From: an uncultured Clostridia bacterium
GTDB taxonomy: Bacteria > Bacillota > Clostridia > Lachnospirales > Anaerotignaceae
Reading direction: 5' to 3'
Length of the DNA: 6,605 nucleotides
Assembly: GCA_958420075.1 (NCBI GenBank)
Contig: CATZIM010000103.1
Coordinates: 1 to 6,605 of the forward strand
Shown: piece by piece, positions 1 to 5,794 of the stretch
Layout of the letters: each line of letters opens with the position of its first letter
Numbering within the stretch: the first letter of the stretch is position 1
The notes under the pieces: model-generated
Told to the model about the DNA's origin: nothing
What the model saw: only the letters and a program-made list of their open reading frames with translations
Database searches by the model: none
Translations under genes and position numbers: made by a program

Positions 1-302
1 CTGGCTGCCTGCGCTTTTCCTCGGCCTTCTGCAACAGATTCTGCAAAGTTTGCAAACAAAATCGTGATAAACAATACGATACATACAAGCATGTTATACA
101 GCCGAAGATTGATATCCTGACTGACATCCCCAAACAGTCCAGGTACAATAGACAAAATCAGAGAAATGATGCAGCCAATTTCAACCACAAACATGACAGG
201 ATTTTTCATCATGTACCGTGGATTTAATTTTGCAAAGGAACCGATAATCGCCTGATGCATAACCTCAGGTGTAATCAGTTTCTGGTTTTGTTTCTTACTC
301 AT
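1..302 (-). CDS. kdpB: KdpB, potassium-transporting P-type ATPase subunit B (N-terminal 100 codons only)
   Basis: KdpB is the ATP-hydrolysing subunit of the KdpFABC potassium pump in the cytoplasmic membrane. Only the N-terminus is visible because the gene runs off the window at base 1. Family hallmarks are clear: LNPRYMMKNPVMFVVEIG at about residues 26-43, which matches the KdpB segment before the first membrane helix, and LFANFAESVAEGRGKAQAA at about 82-100, which leads into the actuator region. Two hydrophobic helices fall at roughly 37-55 and 70-88. The phosphorylation motif DKTGT would lie outside the window. The ATG at 302 is supported by an AAGGAGG ribosome binding site at 319-313, which overlaps the kdpA stop codon. 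The 15-base gap to kdpA indicates one operon and probably translational coupling. Nothing looks damaged in the visible part. Confidence 0.97.
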   Translation of the reverse strand, partial: MSKKQNQKLITPEVMHQAIIGSFAKLNPRYMMKNPVMFVVEIGCIISLILSIVPGLFGDVSQDINLRLYNMLVCIVLFITILFANFAESVAEGRGKAQAA

Positions 303-317
303 AGTGATGATGCCTCC

Positions 318-2000
318 TTATGACCAAAGGGTAAGATGCTCTGCAATAGGTCCCAATGCCAATGCAGGGAAGAATGTCAGTGCAGCGAAAATGTATACGA
401 CAAATACCAGGATAACCGCAAAGGCAACATTATCCGTATGCAATGTACCTACTGTATCACTGACAAATTTCTTCCGCATCAGTGAGCCGGCAATTGCCAA
501 CTGAATTACAATGGATAGGTACCGACCAAAGAACATGACAAGGCCAGTTGTAATATTCCAGAAATAACTGTTATCAGCAAGGCCTTCAAAACCGGAACCA
601 TTGTTTGCCGCTGAAGATGCGTATTCATAAAGCACCTGTGATAAGCCATGGAAACCGGGATTGGTAATTCCTTCTGTCCCTGCCGGCACCGCAACTGCCA
701 ATGCAGAAAATGCCAAAATCAAAAGTGGATGAATGATAATACACAACGCTGCCAGTTTCATTTCTCTGCCTTCAATTTTTTTGCCAAGATATTCAGGTGT
801 ACGGCCAATCATCAAACCGCAAATGAAAACCGCTAAAATTGCATACATGATCATATTCATCAAGCCAACGCCTTTCCCGCCGAACACAACATTCAGCATC
901 ATATGCAGCATTGGAATCATGCCACCCAATGGCGTCAAAGTATCATGCATATTGTTTACGGTACCTGTTGTAAAGGATGTAGTTGTCGTGGTAAACATTG
1001 CAGACTGTGCAATGCCAAAACGGACTTCTTTCCCTTCCATACTGCCCATGGACTGTGTCAAACCAACATTTGCCAAGGCAGGGTTGCCCTGACTTTCTGC
1101 CCAGAAACATACACTCAAGCCAATGACAAAGAGGATTCCCATTGCAAGGAAAACGGATCTGCCTTCTCTGCCAAAGAATTTCGTTGTCAGGCTGGATTTT
1201 ACTGCAACGTCATTTTCCAAAGCAGCCTGTGCTTTACGATCTCTGACCATTTTGCCAAAAGTAATGACGCAAGCCCCCGGGAGAAGCATCATAGAATATA
1301 ATTCAATCAAGTTTGAAAGCATGGTAGGGTTTTCCATAGGTGTTGTAGAGTTTGCACCAAAGAAGCCGCCGCCATTTGTGCCTAAGTGTTTGATAATCTC
1401 CACTGCCGCGACAGGTCCGGTAGCAATGGTTTGTTTCATTCCTTCAATGGTATCCACCACAATGTTTGCGCTCAGATTCTGGGGGACGCCCTGCCATACC
1501 AGAAGCAAGCCACCCACAAAGGAAAATGGAAGCAGAATACGCGTTATCACTCTTACCATGTCCATATAAAAGTTGCCGACACATTCTTTTGTTTTTCCTG
1601 CCAGGCCTCGGATAAAAGCAATGCATGCCGCATAGCCGCTGGCAGCTGATACAAACATCATAAATGTAATAACCAGCAGCTGAGAAAAATAAGATAATCC
1701 ACTCTCACCGGAATAATGCTGCAAGTTTGTATTGGTCATAAAACTGATGATGGTATTAAAGGAAAGCGTTTCTTCCATAGAAGCAATCCCATTGGGATTT
1801 AAAATGGAAATAGACTGTATCCTCAAAATCAGATATCCGATGAAAACCATTACCGCGTTTGTTGTCAGCAAAGCAACAGCATACTGCCACCAATTCATGC
1901 CTTTTTCTGGATGAATACCACTGATTTTATAAATCACACCATCTATCCGATTCATAACCGGATCTGCAAATGTTTTTTGCCCTGTTGAAATGTGATACAA
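318..2000 (-). CDS. kdpA: KdpA, potassium-binding/translocating subunit, main open frame downstream of an in-frame TAG
   Basis: KdpA forms the potassium-selective pore of the KdpFABC pump. This open frame of 560 codons begins at a TTG directly after a TAG stop. All four filter segments are present: FMTNTNLQHYSGE (about 87-99), LGTNGGGFFGANS (206-218), FTTTTTSFTTGTVNNMHD (336-353) and SSAANNGSGFEGL (462-474). Other family landmarks are the MNWWQY start of the conserved core at 35-40, MIGRTPEYLGKKI near 397-409 and FFPALALGPIAEHL near the C-terminus. Multiple hydrophobic helices run throughout. Compared with Escherichia coli KdpA from memory, about 25 N-terminal residues, the first membrane helix, are missing from this frame. 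They are encoded in frame just upstream of the TAG (2063-2001), so the natural gene spans 2063-318. The TTG has no good ribosome binding site. Apart from the TAG the gene shows no damage. It may be read through, restarted at the TTG, or inactive. Confidence 0.93.
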   Translation of the reverse strand: MYHISTGQKTFADPVMNRIDGVIYKISGIHPEKGMNWWQYAVALLTTNAVMVFIGYLILRIQSISILNPNGIASMEETLSFNTIISFMTNTNLQHYSGESGLSYFSQLLVITFMMFVSAASGYAACIAFIRGLAGKTKECVGNFYMDMVRVITRILLPFSFVGGLLLVWQGVPQNLSANIVVDTIEGMKQTIATGPVAAVEIIKHLGTNGGGFFGANSTTPMENPTMLSNLIELYSMMLLPGACVITFGKMVRDRKAQAALENDVAVKSSLTTKFFGREGRSVFLAMGILFVIGLSVCFWAESQGNPALANVGLTQSMGSMEGKEVRFGIAQSAMFTTTTTSFTTGTVNNMHDTLTPLGGMIPMLHMMLNVVFGGKGVGLMNMIMYAILAVFICGLMIGRTPEYLGKKIEGREMKLAALCIIIHPLLILAFSALAVAVPAGTEGITNPGFHGLSQVLYEYASSAANNGSGFEGLADNSYFWNITTGLVMFFGRYLSIVIQLAIAGSLMRKKFVSDTVGTLHTDNVAFAVILVFVVYIFAALTFFPALALGPIAEHLTLWS

Positions 2001-2063
2001 CTAATTGCCTACAGGAATGACAAGTGCAATAAAAATGGCAATTGTCACAATTAATTCCAACAT
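2001..2063 (-). CDS. kdpA: N-terminal first-helix fragment of KdpA, ending at an in-frame TAG
   Basis: The ATG at 2063 opens 20 codons that read MLELIVTIAIFIALVIPVGN and stop at TAG (2003-2001). The frame then continues directly as LYHISTGQ of the long KdpA frame. The peptide is one hydrophobic helix ending in P-x-G, as does the first helix of E. coli KdpA (RPLG). Reading through the stop places the conserved MNWxQY core at residue 56, against 57 in E. coli as I recall it, so the fragment is the true KdpA N-terminus. A strong GGGAGGA ribosome binding site at 2077-2071 lies about 8 bases from this ATG. An in-frame ATG at 2069 sits too close to that site. The stop replaces a residue that is probably tyrosine or another residue one base away from TAG. 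It lies 21 bases after kdpF, in the same operon. Confidence 0.82.
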   Translation of the reverse strand: MLELIVTIAIFIALVIPVGN

Positions 2064-2084
2064 AATCATTTCCTCCCTAAAGTA

Positions 2085-2162
2085 TCAAAATCTATCTGGA
2101 TGCACTAGCGCATATATCAGATATACACCCAGCGATATCACAACTGCGCCAAGAATGATCAT
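2085..2162 (-). CDS. kdpF: KdpF, small subunit of the potassium-transporting ATPase (25 residues)
   Basis: KdpF is a single-span peptide that stabilises the KdpFABC complex in the membrane. The frame encodes 25 residues: one hydrophobic helix (MIILGAVVISLGVYLIYALV), then the short polar end HPDRF. The segment LGVYLIYALVHPDRF parallels LGYLVYALINAEAF of the E. coli subunit, including the Y-L-x-Y-A-L core and the terminal aromatic residue. The ATG at 2162 is preceded by TAAGGAGG at 2178-2171, 8 bases away. The gene lies 28 bases after the small upstream peptide and 21 bases before the kdpA start, which is the usual place for kdpF. Its length is typical of the family (25-30 residues), which is why automated gene callers often miss it. 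Confidence 0.9.
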   Translation of the reverse strand: MIILGAVVISLGVYLIYALVHPDRF

Positions 2163-2190
2163 TTCTGTTTCCTCCTTATTCCTTCAATCG

Positions 2191-2289
2191 TTATTCATTT
2201 GAATCCACTTGTTTTTTACACCAATGCACCAATAAATTGACCAAACCAAAACAGATAATCAGTATCGCTACCATTGCAAGATCGAGCAT
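2191..2289 (-). CDS. Unrecognised 32-residue single-span membrane peptide heading the kdp operon
   Basis: The ATG at 2289 opens 32 codons ending in TAA at 2193-2191. The product has a hydrophobic helix (about residues 3-22, MLDLAMVAILIICFGLVNLL), then VHWCKKQVDSNE, a positively charged turn and a polar tail. This suggests a membrane peptide with its C-terminus in the cytoplasm. A GGAGG ribosome binding site at 2304-2300 lies 10 bases upstream, as good as those of the confirmed kdp genes. It is the first gene after the candidate kdp promoter and sits 28 bases before kdpF on the same strand. It is not KdpF itself, because the next frame matches that subunit much better. Cys13, Trp23 and Cys24 are the distinctive residues. 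By position it may be an additional small pump subunit or a leader peptide that couples translation to kdpF. I assign no function. Confidence 0.7.
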   Translation of the reverse strand: MLDLAMVAILIICFGLVNLLVHWCKKQVDSNE

Positions 2290-2377
2290 ATTTTTACTTC
2301 CTCCTTTTTCATTCACTTTTTATGGACTTATTTTAGCAAGGTCCCTATCAATATGGGCTAAGGAAAACGCAGCGGGA

Positions 2378-2407
2378 ATTAAAACCATATAAAGAAAGCA
2401 ATTTCAA
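2378..2407 (-). promoter_or_regulatory. Candidate sigma-A-type promoter for the small ORF-kdpFAB operon
   Basis: On the minus strand, TTGAAA (2407-2402) is separated by 18 bases from TTTAAT (2383-2378), which are reasonable -35 and -10 matches. It lies between the kdpD terminator and the first small gene, giving a leader of roughly 80 bases. The leader has a short imperfect hairpin (2344-2324, arms GGACCTT and AAGTCC) before the ribosome binding site. Kdp promoters in other bacteria depend on KdpE, but I cannot identify a KdpE site here. A second -10-like TAAAAT lies in the hairpin loop, without a matching -35. Confidence 0.35.
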
Positions 2408-2423
2408 AAACTGTATTCACAAA

Positions 2424-2458
2424 AAAAGAACAGAATCTATTTTTGATTCTGTTCTTTT
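2424..2458 (-). terminator. Rho-independent terminator after kdpD
   Basis: A perfect inverted repeat, GAACAGAATC/GATTCTGTTC (2428-2437 and 2445-2454), with a 7-base loop is extended by A/T pairs to a 14-base stem. On the minus strand it is followed by a run of seven T (2427-2421), the standard intrinsic terminator layout. It starts 15 bases after the kdpD stop codon. It separates kdpD from the kdpFAB operon, so the two are probably transcribed separately, with possible partial readthrough. On the plus strand there are four T after the stem, so it could also work weakly in the other direction. Confidence 0.9.
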
Positions 2459-2472
2459 CATAACGTAATGCA

Positions 2473-5169
2473 TTAACAGTCTGATGAACGAATATCTACT
2501 TTCTCCCATGGCAATGTAAATGTAAAAACAGCCCCTTGTGGTGTATTGTCAGAAACAGATATCTTACCTCCATGTGCCATAACGATAGATTTACATAAAT
2601 TTAGTCCCAGTCCAAGCCCTCTACGGTTATCTTCTTTTCCTTGATATGCGGTATAAAACATATCAAAGAGGTGTTTTTTGCTCTCATCATTCATTCCTGG
2701 TCCATTATCGGAAATTTCAATATAGACCCAGTCTCCTTTCCTATATGCAGACAAGTTGATTTCTGAGCCAACAGGCGTATATTTAATGGCATTGTTCACA
2801 ATATTGATAATCACTTGTATCATCAAATGCACATCCATTTTCGCCATCAGCAATTCATCTTTTACCTCTGCATGAACCACATGATCTTTCACCTGTCTGT
2901 CTACATGACGTAATGCCTCATCAAAAACTTCTGTTAAAAGCTGCGGCTCCAGTTTCAGCTTCATAGAACCATTTTCAACTCTGGTGATTGACAAAAGATT
3001 TTCTGTCAAATTCATGAGCCACATTGCATCATCATAAATAGAAGTATACAATTCCTGCTTTTTTTCCTCTGGCAAAAGGGATTCCTGATCCATAAGAATC
3101 GCGGCATTTCCACTGATTCCTGTAAGGGGCGTACGTAAATCATGCGAAATGGACCGCAATAAATTCGACCGAAGTTTTTCCTGATGCGTTCGCATCTCGA
3201 TATTATATTTTTCCTGACTCAACCTTCTTCTTTCCATAATGATGCCACATTCGTTTAGAATGGCAATGATCAGATTCTTTTCAAAGGGGTCTAACGGCTC
3301 ATAGGATTTTATGGGAATTCCCACAATCCCCATGACTTCCTGCATACCTCTGACGGAAAGATAATAGTTTTTTACATTAGACAGTGTATTGGTGGTTGCT
3401 CCCGCATGTTTATTATTCTTTTGCACCCATTGGGCAACAGCCTTTTCTTCTAATGTAAATCGGTCAAACATTTCTTTTTCTTTGTCTTTTGGCTCTACAG
3501 AAAACGCTAACTCCTTATCTGGATAAGAAACGGCATACAAAATGGGTCTGTTTAAAAGGGCTTCCAATTGTTCCGCACCTTTTTGCAATATTTCTTCTTC
3601 GTTCTTCCCTTTTTGCAATTTCTGTATACTGCTAATCAAAAGTTCTGTGTAATATGCTTTTTGCGATGCTTGTCTTGCCTGCCTTTGTACCCTTGTGGCA
3701 AGTGTACTGGAAAGGACACTGGTCAGCAGCATAATGAAAAAAGTAATTGGATAATCCGGATCTGCACTCAACGAAAATCTTGGTTCCGTAAACAAATAAT
3801 TAAATATCACAACACTGCATATGGAAGATATAACGCCACATAAGTATCCTCTTGTTACAATGGATGAAAGCAGCACTCCCAAAATATAAATCATAATGAT
3901 ATTGGCTTCTCTCATTCCAAACTGAAAGAAAATCATTCCAATGACAGATGCACAAACAAGAATCAAAAATGTCTTGATTAAATCCTTTGTTGTGATGACT
4001 GTATCTTCTATGGGAAAAAACATCTTTTTCCGAAACAATGGCTGCTGATCAGGTATGATATAGATATCTATATTGGCTGCAAGTTCCGTCAGACGGTCCA
4101 CCATATTCTTTTTCCCAAACAAAGTGCTTTGCCTATGATTCGTTCGCCCCATAACAATTTTCGTTACACCGCTCACTTTCGCATATTCAGCGATTTGTAC
4201 GGCAGGTTCTTCCCCATAAACTGTAGCAATTTGCGCCCCTAACTGTTCTGCCAAACGAATATTTTCTTTTAAACGCTTTGCGTTTTCTTCGGATATTTCA
4301 GCTTTTTTCGATGTTTCCACGTATAATGCGGTGAAACCACTATGAAATGCTTCTGCCATACGTGCCGCTGTTCGAATTACTTTTTTATTGGATGGCGCTG
4401 GTGATAAACAGATTAAAATATGTTCCCCTGCCCTTGCTGCCGACTCTTTCCTTTCCTTTTTAGCCGTTCGATTCAAACGATCTGCAGTACGTCTCAAAGC
4501 AATTTCACGTAATGCCGCCAGATTTTCTTTTGTAAAAAAGTGGTTTAATGCTCTCTTCGCCTGACTTTCTTTATAGACTTTTCCTTCATGCAAACGGAAA
4601 ATCAAATCGTCCGGTTCTATATCAACTACTTCCACCTGCGCAGCTGAATCAAAGACGTCGTCAGGTATCCTTTCTTTTACAGAAATTCCTGTAATAGATG
4701 CCACCAAGTCATGTAAAGATTCCAAATGCTGCACATTGACTGTGCTGTAAACATCAATGCCTGCCCGTAGCAATTCTTCCACATCTTGATATCTTTTCAG
4801 GTGTCTGCATCCAGATGCGTTACTATGAGCCAATTCATCTACTAAAACCAATTCTGGTTTTCGCGCAAGAACGGCATCTAAATCCATCTCTTTTAATGTC
4901 ATGCCACGATAACTGATTTCTTTATTAGGAATTTCTTCCAATCCGTTTAATAAAGCAAGGGTATCTGGTCTGGTATGTCTTTCCACATACCCAACGACAA
5001 CATCCTTGCCATTATTTTTAGCTTCATGAGCCGCTTCTAACATAGCATACGTTTTCCCAACACCCGCAGCATATCCAAAAAAAATCTTCAATTTGCCAGT
5101 AAGACTTTCCTCCTGTTCTTTTTGGATGATTTCTAATAGTTCCTCTGAACTAGGCCTTTTTTCCTCCAT
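2473..5169 (-). CDS. kdpD: KdpD, potassium-responsive sensor histidine kinase
   Basis: KdpD is the membrane sensor that controls kdp expression by phosphorylating KdpE. The 898 residues match the family's full length and domain order. The KdpD N-terminal domain (about 24-235) carries the P-loop GYAAGVGKT (32-40) and the Walker B segment LVLVDE (107-112). A universal stress protein domain follows (about 248-375). Four membrane helices fall near 397-417, 423-439, 441-459 and 474-494, and a GAF-like region at about 510-645. The HisKA box is SHDLRTP with phospho-acceptor His676. The ATPase has its N box at VNNAIKYTP (791-799), then DNGPGM (821-826) and GLGLGL (851-856). All catalytic motifs are intact. 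The ATG at 5169 is preceded by GAGAGGA (5184-5178), 9 bases away. The USP domain has S-P-A, 20 residues, then FTALY (256-283), one residue off the motif reported to bind cyclic di-AMP in Staphylococcus aureus KdpD. No kdpE follows; a terminator does. Confidence 0.98.
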   Translation of the reverse strand: MEEKRPSSEELLEIIQKEQEESLTGKLKIFFGYAAGVGKTYAMLEAAHEAKNNGKDVVVGYVERHTRPDTLALLNGLEEIPNKEISYRGMTLKEMDLDAVLARKPELVLVDELAHSNASGCRHLKRYQDVEELLRAGIDVYSTVNVQHLESLHDLVASITGISVKERIPDDVFDSAAQVEVVDIEPDDLIFRLHEGKVYKESQAKRALNHFFTKENLAALREIALRRTADRLNRTAKKERKESAARAGEHILICLSPAPSNKKVIRTAARMAEAFHSGFTALYVETSKKAEISEENAKRLKENIRLAEQLGAQIATVYGEEPAVQIAEYAKVSGVTKIVMGRTNHRQSTLFGKKNMVDRLTELAANIDIYIIPDQQPLFRKKMFFPIEDTVITTKDLIKTFLILVCASVIGMIFFQFGMREANIIMIYILGVLLSSIVTRGYLCGVISSICSVVIFNYLFTEPRFSLSADPDYPITFFIMLLTSVLSSTLATRVQRQARQASQKAYYTELLISSIQKLQKGKNEEEILQKGAEQLEALLNRPILYAVSYPDKELAFSVEPKDKEKEMFDRFTLEEKAVAQWVQKNNKHAGATTNTLSNVKNYYLSVRGMQEVMGIVGIPIKSYEPLDPFEKNLIIAILNECGIIMERRRLSQEKYNIEMRTHQEKLRSNLLRSISHDLRTPLTGISGNAAILMDQESLLPEEKKQELYTSIYDDAMWLMNLTENLLSITRVENGSMKLKLEPQLLTEVFDEALRHVDRQVKDHVVHAEVKDELLMAKMDVHLMIQVIINIVNNAIKYTPVGSEINLSAYRKGDWVYIEISDNGPGMNDESKKHLFDMFYTAYQGKEDNRRGLGLGLNLCKSIVMAHGGKISVSDNTPQGAVFTFTLPWEKVDIRSSDC

Positions 5170-5252
5170 ATACTTTATCCTCTCATATTCTAAATTAACA
5201 GTGCAGTAATATATCTTTCATTTTTATTTTATTATCTTACGCCCCAAATAAA

Positions 5253-5267
5253 TAAGGCATAAACAAT
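5253..5267 (-). repeat. Copy 1 of a 15-base repeated motif, ATTGTTTAYGCCTWA
   Basis: On the minus strand this reads ATTGTTTATGCCTTA and matches the copy at 5442-5428 at 13 of 15 bases. Together with the neighbouring bases it forms a short inverted repeat, GCAT-AAACA-ATGC (5257-5269, plus strand). It lies about 85 bases before the kdpD start codon, where an activator or repressor of kdpD could bind. No known regulator is assigned. Confidence 0.45.
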
Positions 5268-5427
5268 GCACTTTTCATATAAAGATAGGATTAAGGTTTG
5301 AAATTTATAAGATAAAAATCCGCTACAACAGATCAACATCTATTTCTATTTTCTAGCGTTTTTGTGCCAGTACTATTTTTCATATGGACAATGTATCAGT
5401 CAATCAACCTTACCTGTCATTCATTAT

Positions 5428-5442
5428 TTAGGCGTAAACAAT
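5428..5442 (-). repeat. Copy 2 of the 15-base repeated motif, ATTGTTTAYGCCTWA
   Basis: On the minus strand this reads ATTGTTTACGCCTAA, same orientation as the copy 175 bases downstream. It too is the core of an inverted repeat, GCGTA-AACAA-TACGC (5432-5446, plus strand). The base that differs inside the arm (A to G) is matched by a G-C pair on the other side, so the dyad is kept although the sequence changes. Chance similarity in AT-rich DNA remains possible. Confidence 0.45.
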
Positions 5443-5464
5443 ACGCAATACATACTTCTGTCTT

Positions 5465-5478
5465 TGTATCAGGATACA
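5465..5478. promoter_or_regulatory. 14-base dyad TGTATC-AG-GATACA, possible operator
   Basis: A perfect inverted repeat with 6-base arms and a 2-base spacer, the geometry of a dimeric regulator site. The string TGTATCAG occurs again at 5392-5399 as a direct half-site, 73 bases away and overlapping the weak promoter candidate at 5403-5375. No regulator can be named from the sequence. Confidence 0.25.
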
Positions 5479-5794
5479 TTCAAAGCAATAACTGTTGATG
5501 TGATTAATATAATAAACAGAGTGTTTAAATATTGTTAGGGCCAACCAATATTTTGAGAATATATATGAAGTTTCACTTCTTATTACTTTAATAACATATC
5601 CTTTCAATATTTTCACCTCTTCATATAATCAAATATTTTTGTTGAAACTACAGGCTTTTCAGCCCTATGTATCTTCTTCAAAAAGTGGTTGTTTTTGTTT
5701 TGCAGAGTCTTAAAAACAAACTATCTTATCATCAATAATTCATATTAGGGGTATACACTTTAGTAAGTTTGCCAAACTATTGCCATCTGCTTTT

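Larger units (their letters stand above)
5170..5794. other. 625-base AT-rich intergenic region upstream of kdpD, no convincing gene
   Basis: This gap separates the aldo/keto reductase stop from kdpD and must hold the kdpD promoter. No RNA gene or mobile element is recognisable. It contains a repeated motif (5253-5267 and 5428-5442), a 14-base dyad (5465-5478), a longer imperfect dyad (5527-5553) and a small palindrome, AGTTT-GCC-AAACT (5766-5778), just after the reductase. A short minus-strand hairpin with a GAAA loop, GGGCT-GAAA-AGCCT, lies at about 5652-5665. An inverted pair, CGCTA (5321-5325) and TAGCG (5354-5358), is followed by five T on the plus strand but has a 28-base loop. A weak minus-strand promoter candidate is TTGACT (5403-5398), 17 bases, AAAAAT (5380-5375). 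A frame of about 60 codons on the minus strand (5616-5428) starts at GTG or TTG. It resembles nothing I know and is not called as a gene. No clear terminator follows the reductase. Confidence 0.7.

Noticed and set aside
66..85. Similarity between TAAACAATACG-ATACATAC in kdpB and the copy 2 repeat region near 5434-5454
   Set aside because: The kdpB stretch is fully explained by conserved coding sequence, and the match needs a 2-base gap; chance similarity of AT-rich words is the simpler reading.
304..1569. Several plus-strand frames opposite kdpA (for example 733-1092 and 1123-1569)
   Set aside because: They are antisense shadows of a well-supported membrane protein gene, with no ribosome binding sites or family features.
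1998..2000. Taking TTG at 2000 as the natural kdpA start with no anomaly
   Set aside because: No good ribosome binding site precedes it, and the missing first helix is encoded in frame directly upstream behind a strong ribosome binding site, so the TAG is an interruption rather than the end of another gene.
2290..2420. Possible cyclic di-AMP or other riboswitch in the kdp leader, since potassium genes often have one
   Set aside because: The leader is only about 80 bases from the likely start site, holds one small hairpin, and lacks the size and conserved core of the ydaO-type riboswitch.
3568..3843. Plus-strand frame opposite kdpD
   Set aside because: Antisense to the intact KdpD membrane and GAF region; its composition only mirrors that gene.
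5321..5363. Terminator-like pair CGCTA/TAGCG followed by five T on the plus strand
   Set aside because: The stem is only 5 bases with a 28-base loop, and there is no plus-strand gene upstream to terminate.
5428..5616. A minus-strand frame of about 60 codons in the intergenic region
   Set aside because: It has only GTG or TTG starts with a poor or oddly placed ribosome binding site, very AT-driven composition and no recognisable family pattern. Its end coincides with a repeated palindromic motif. It could be a decayed gene but cannot be supported.
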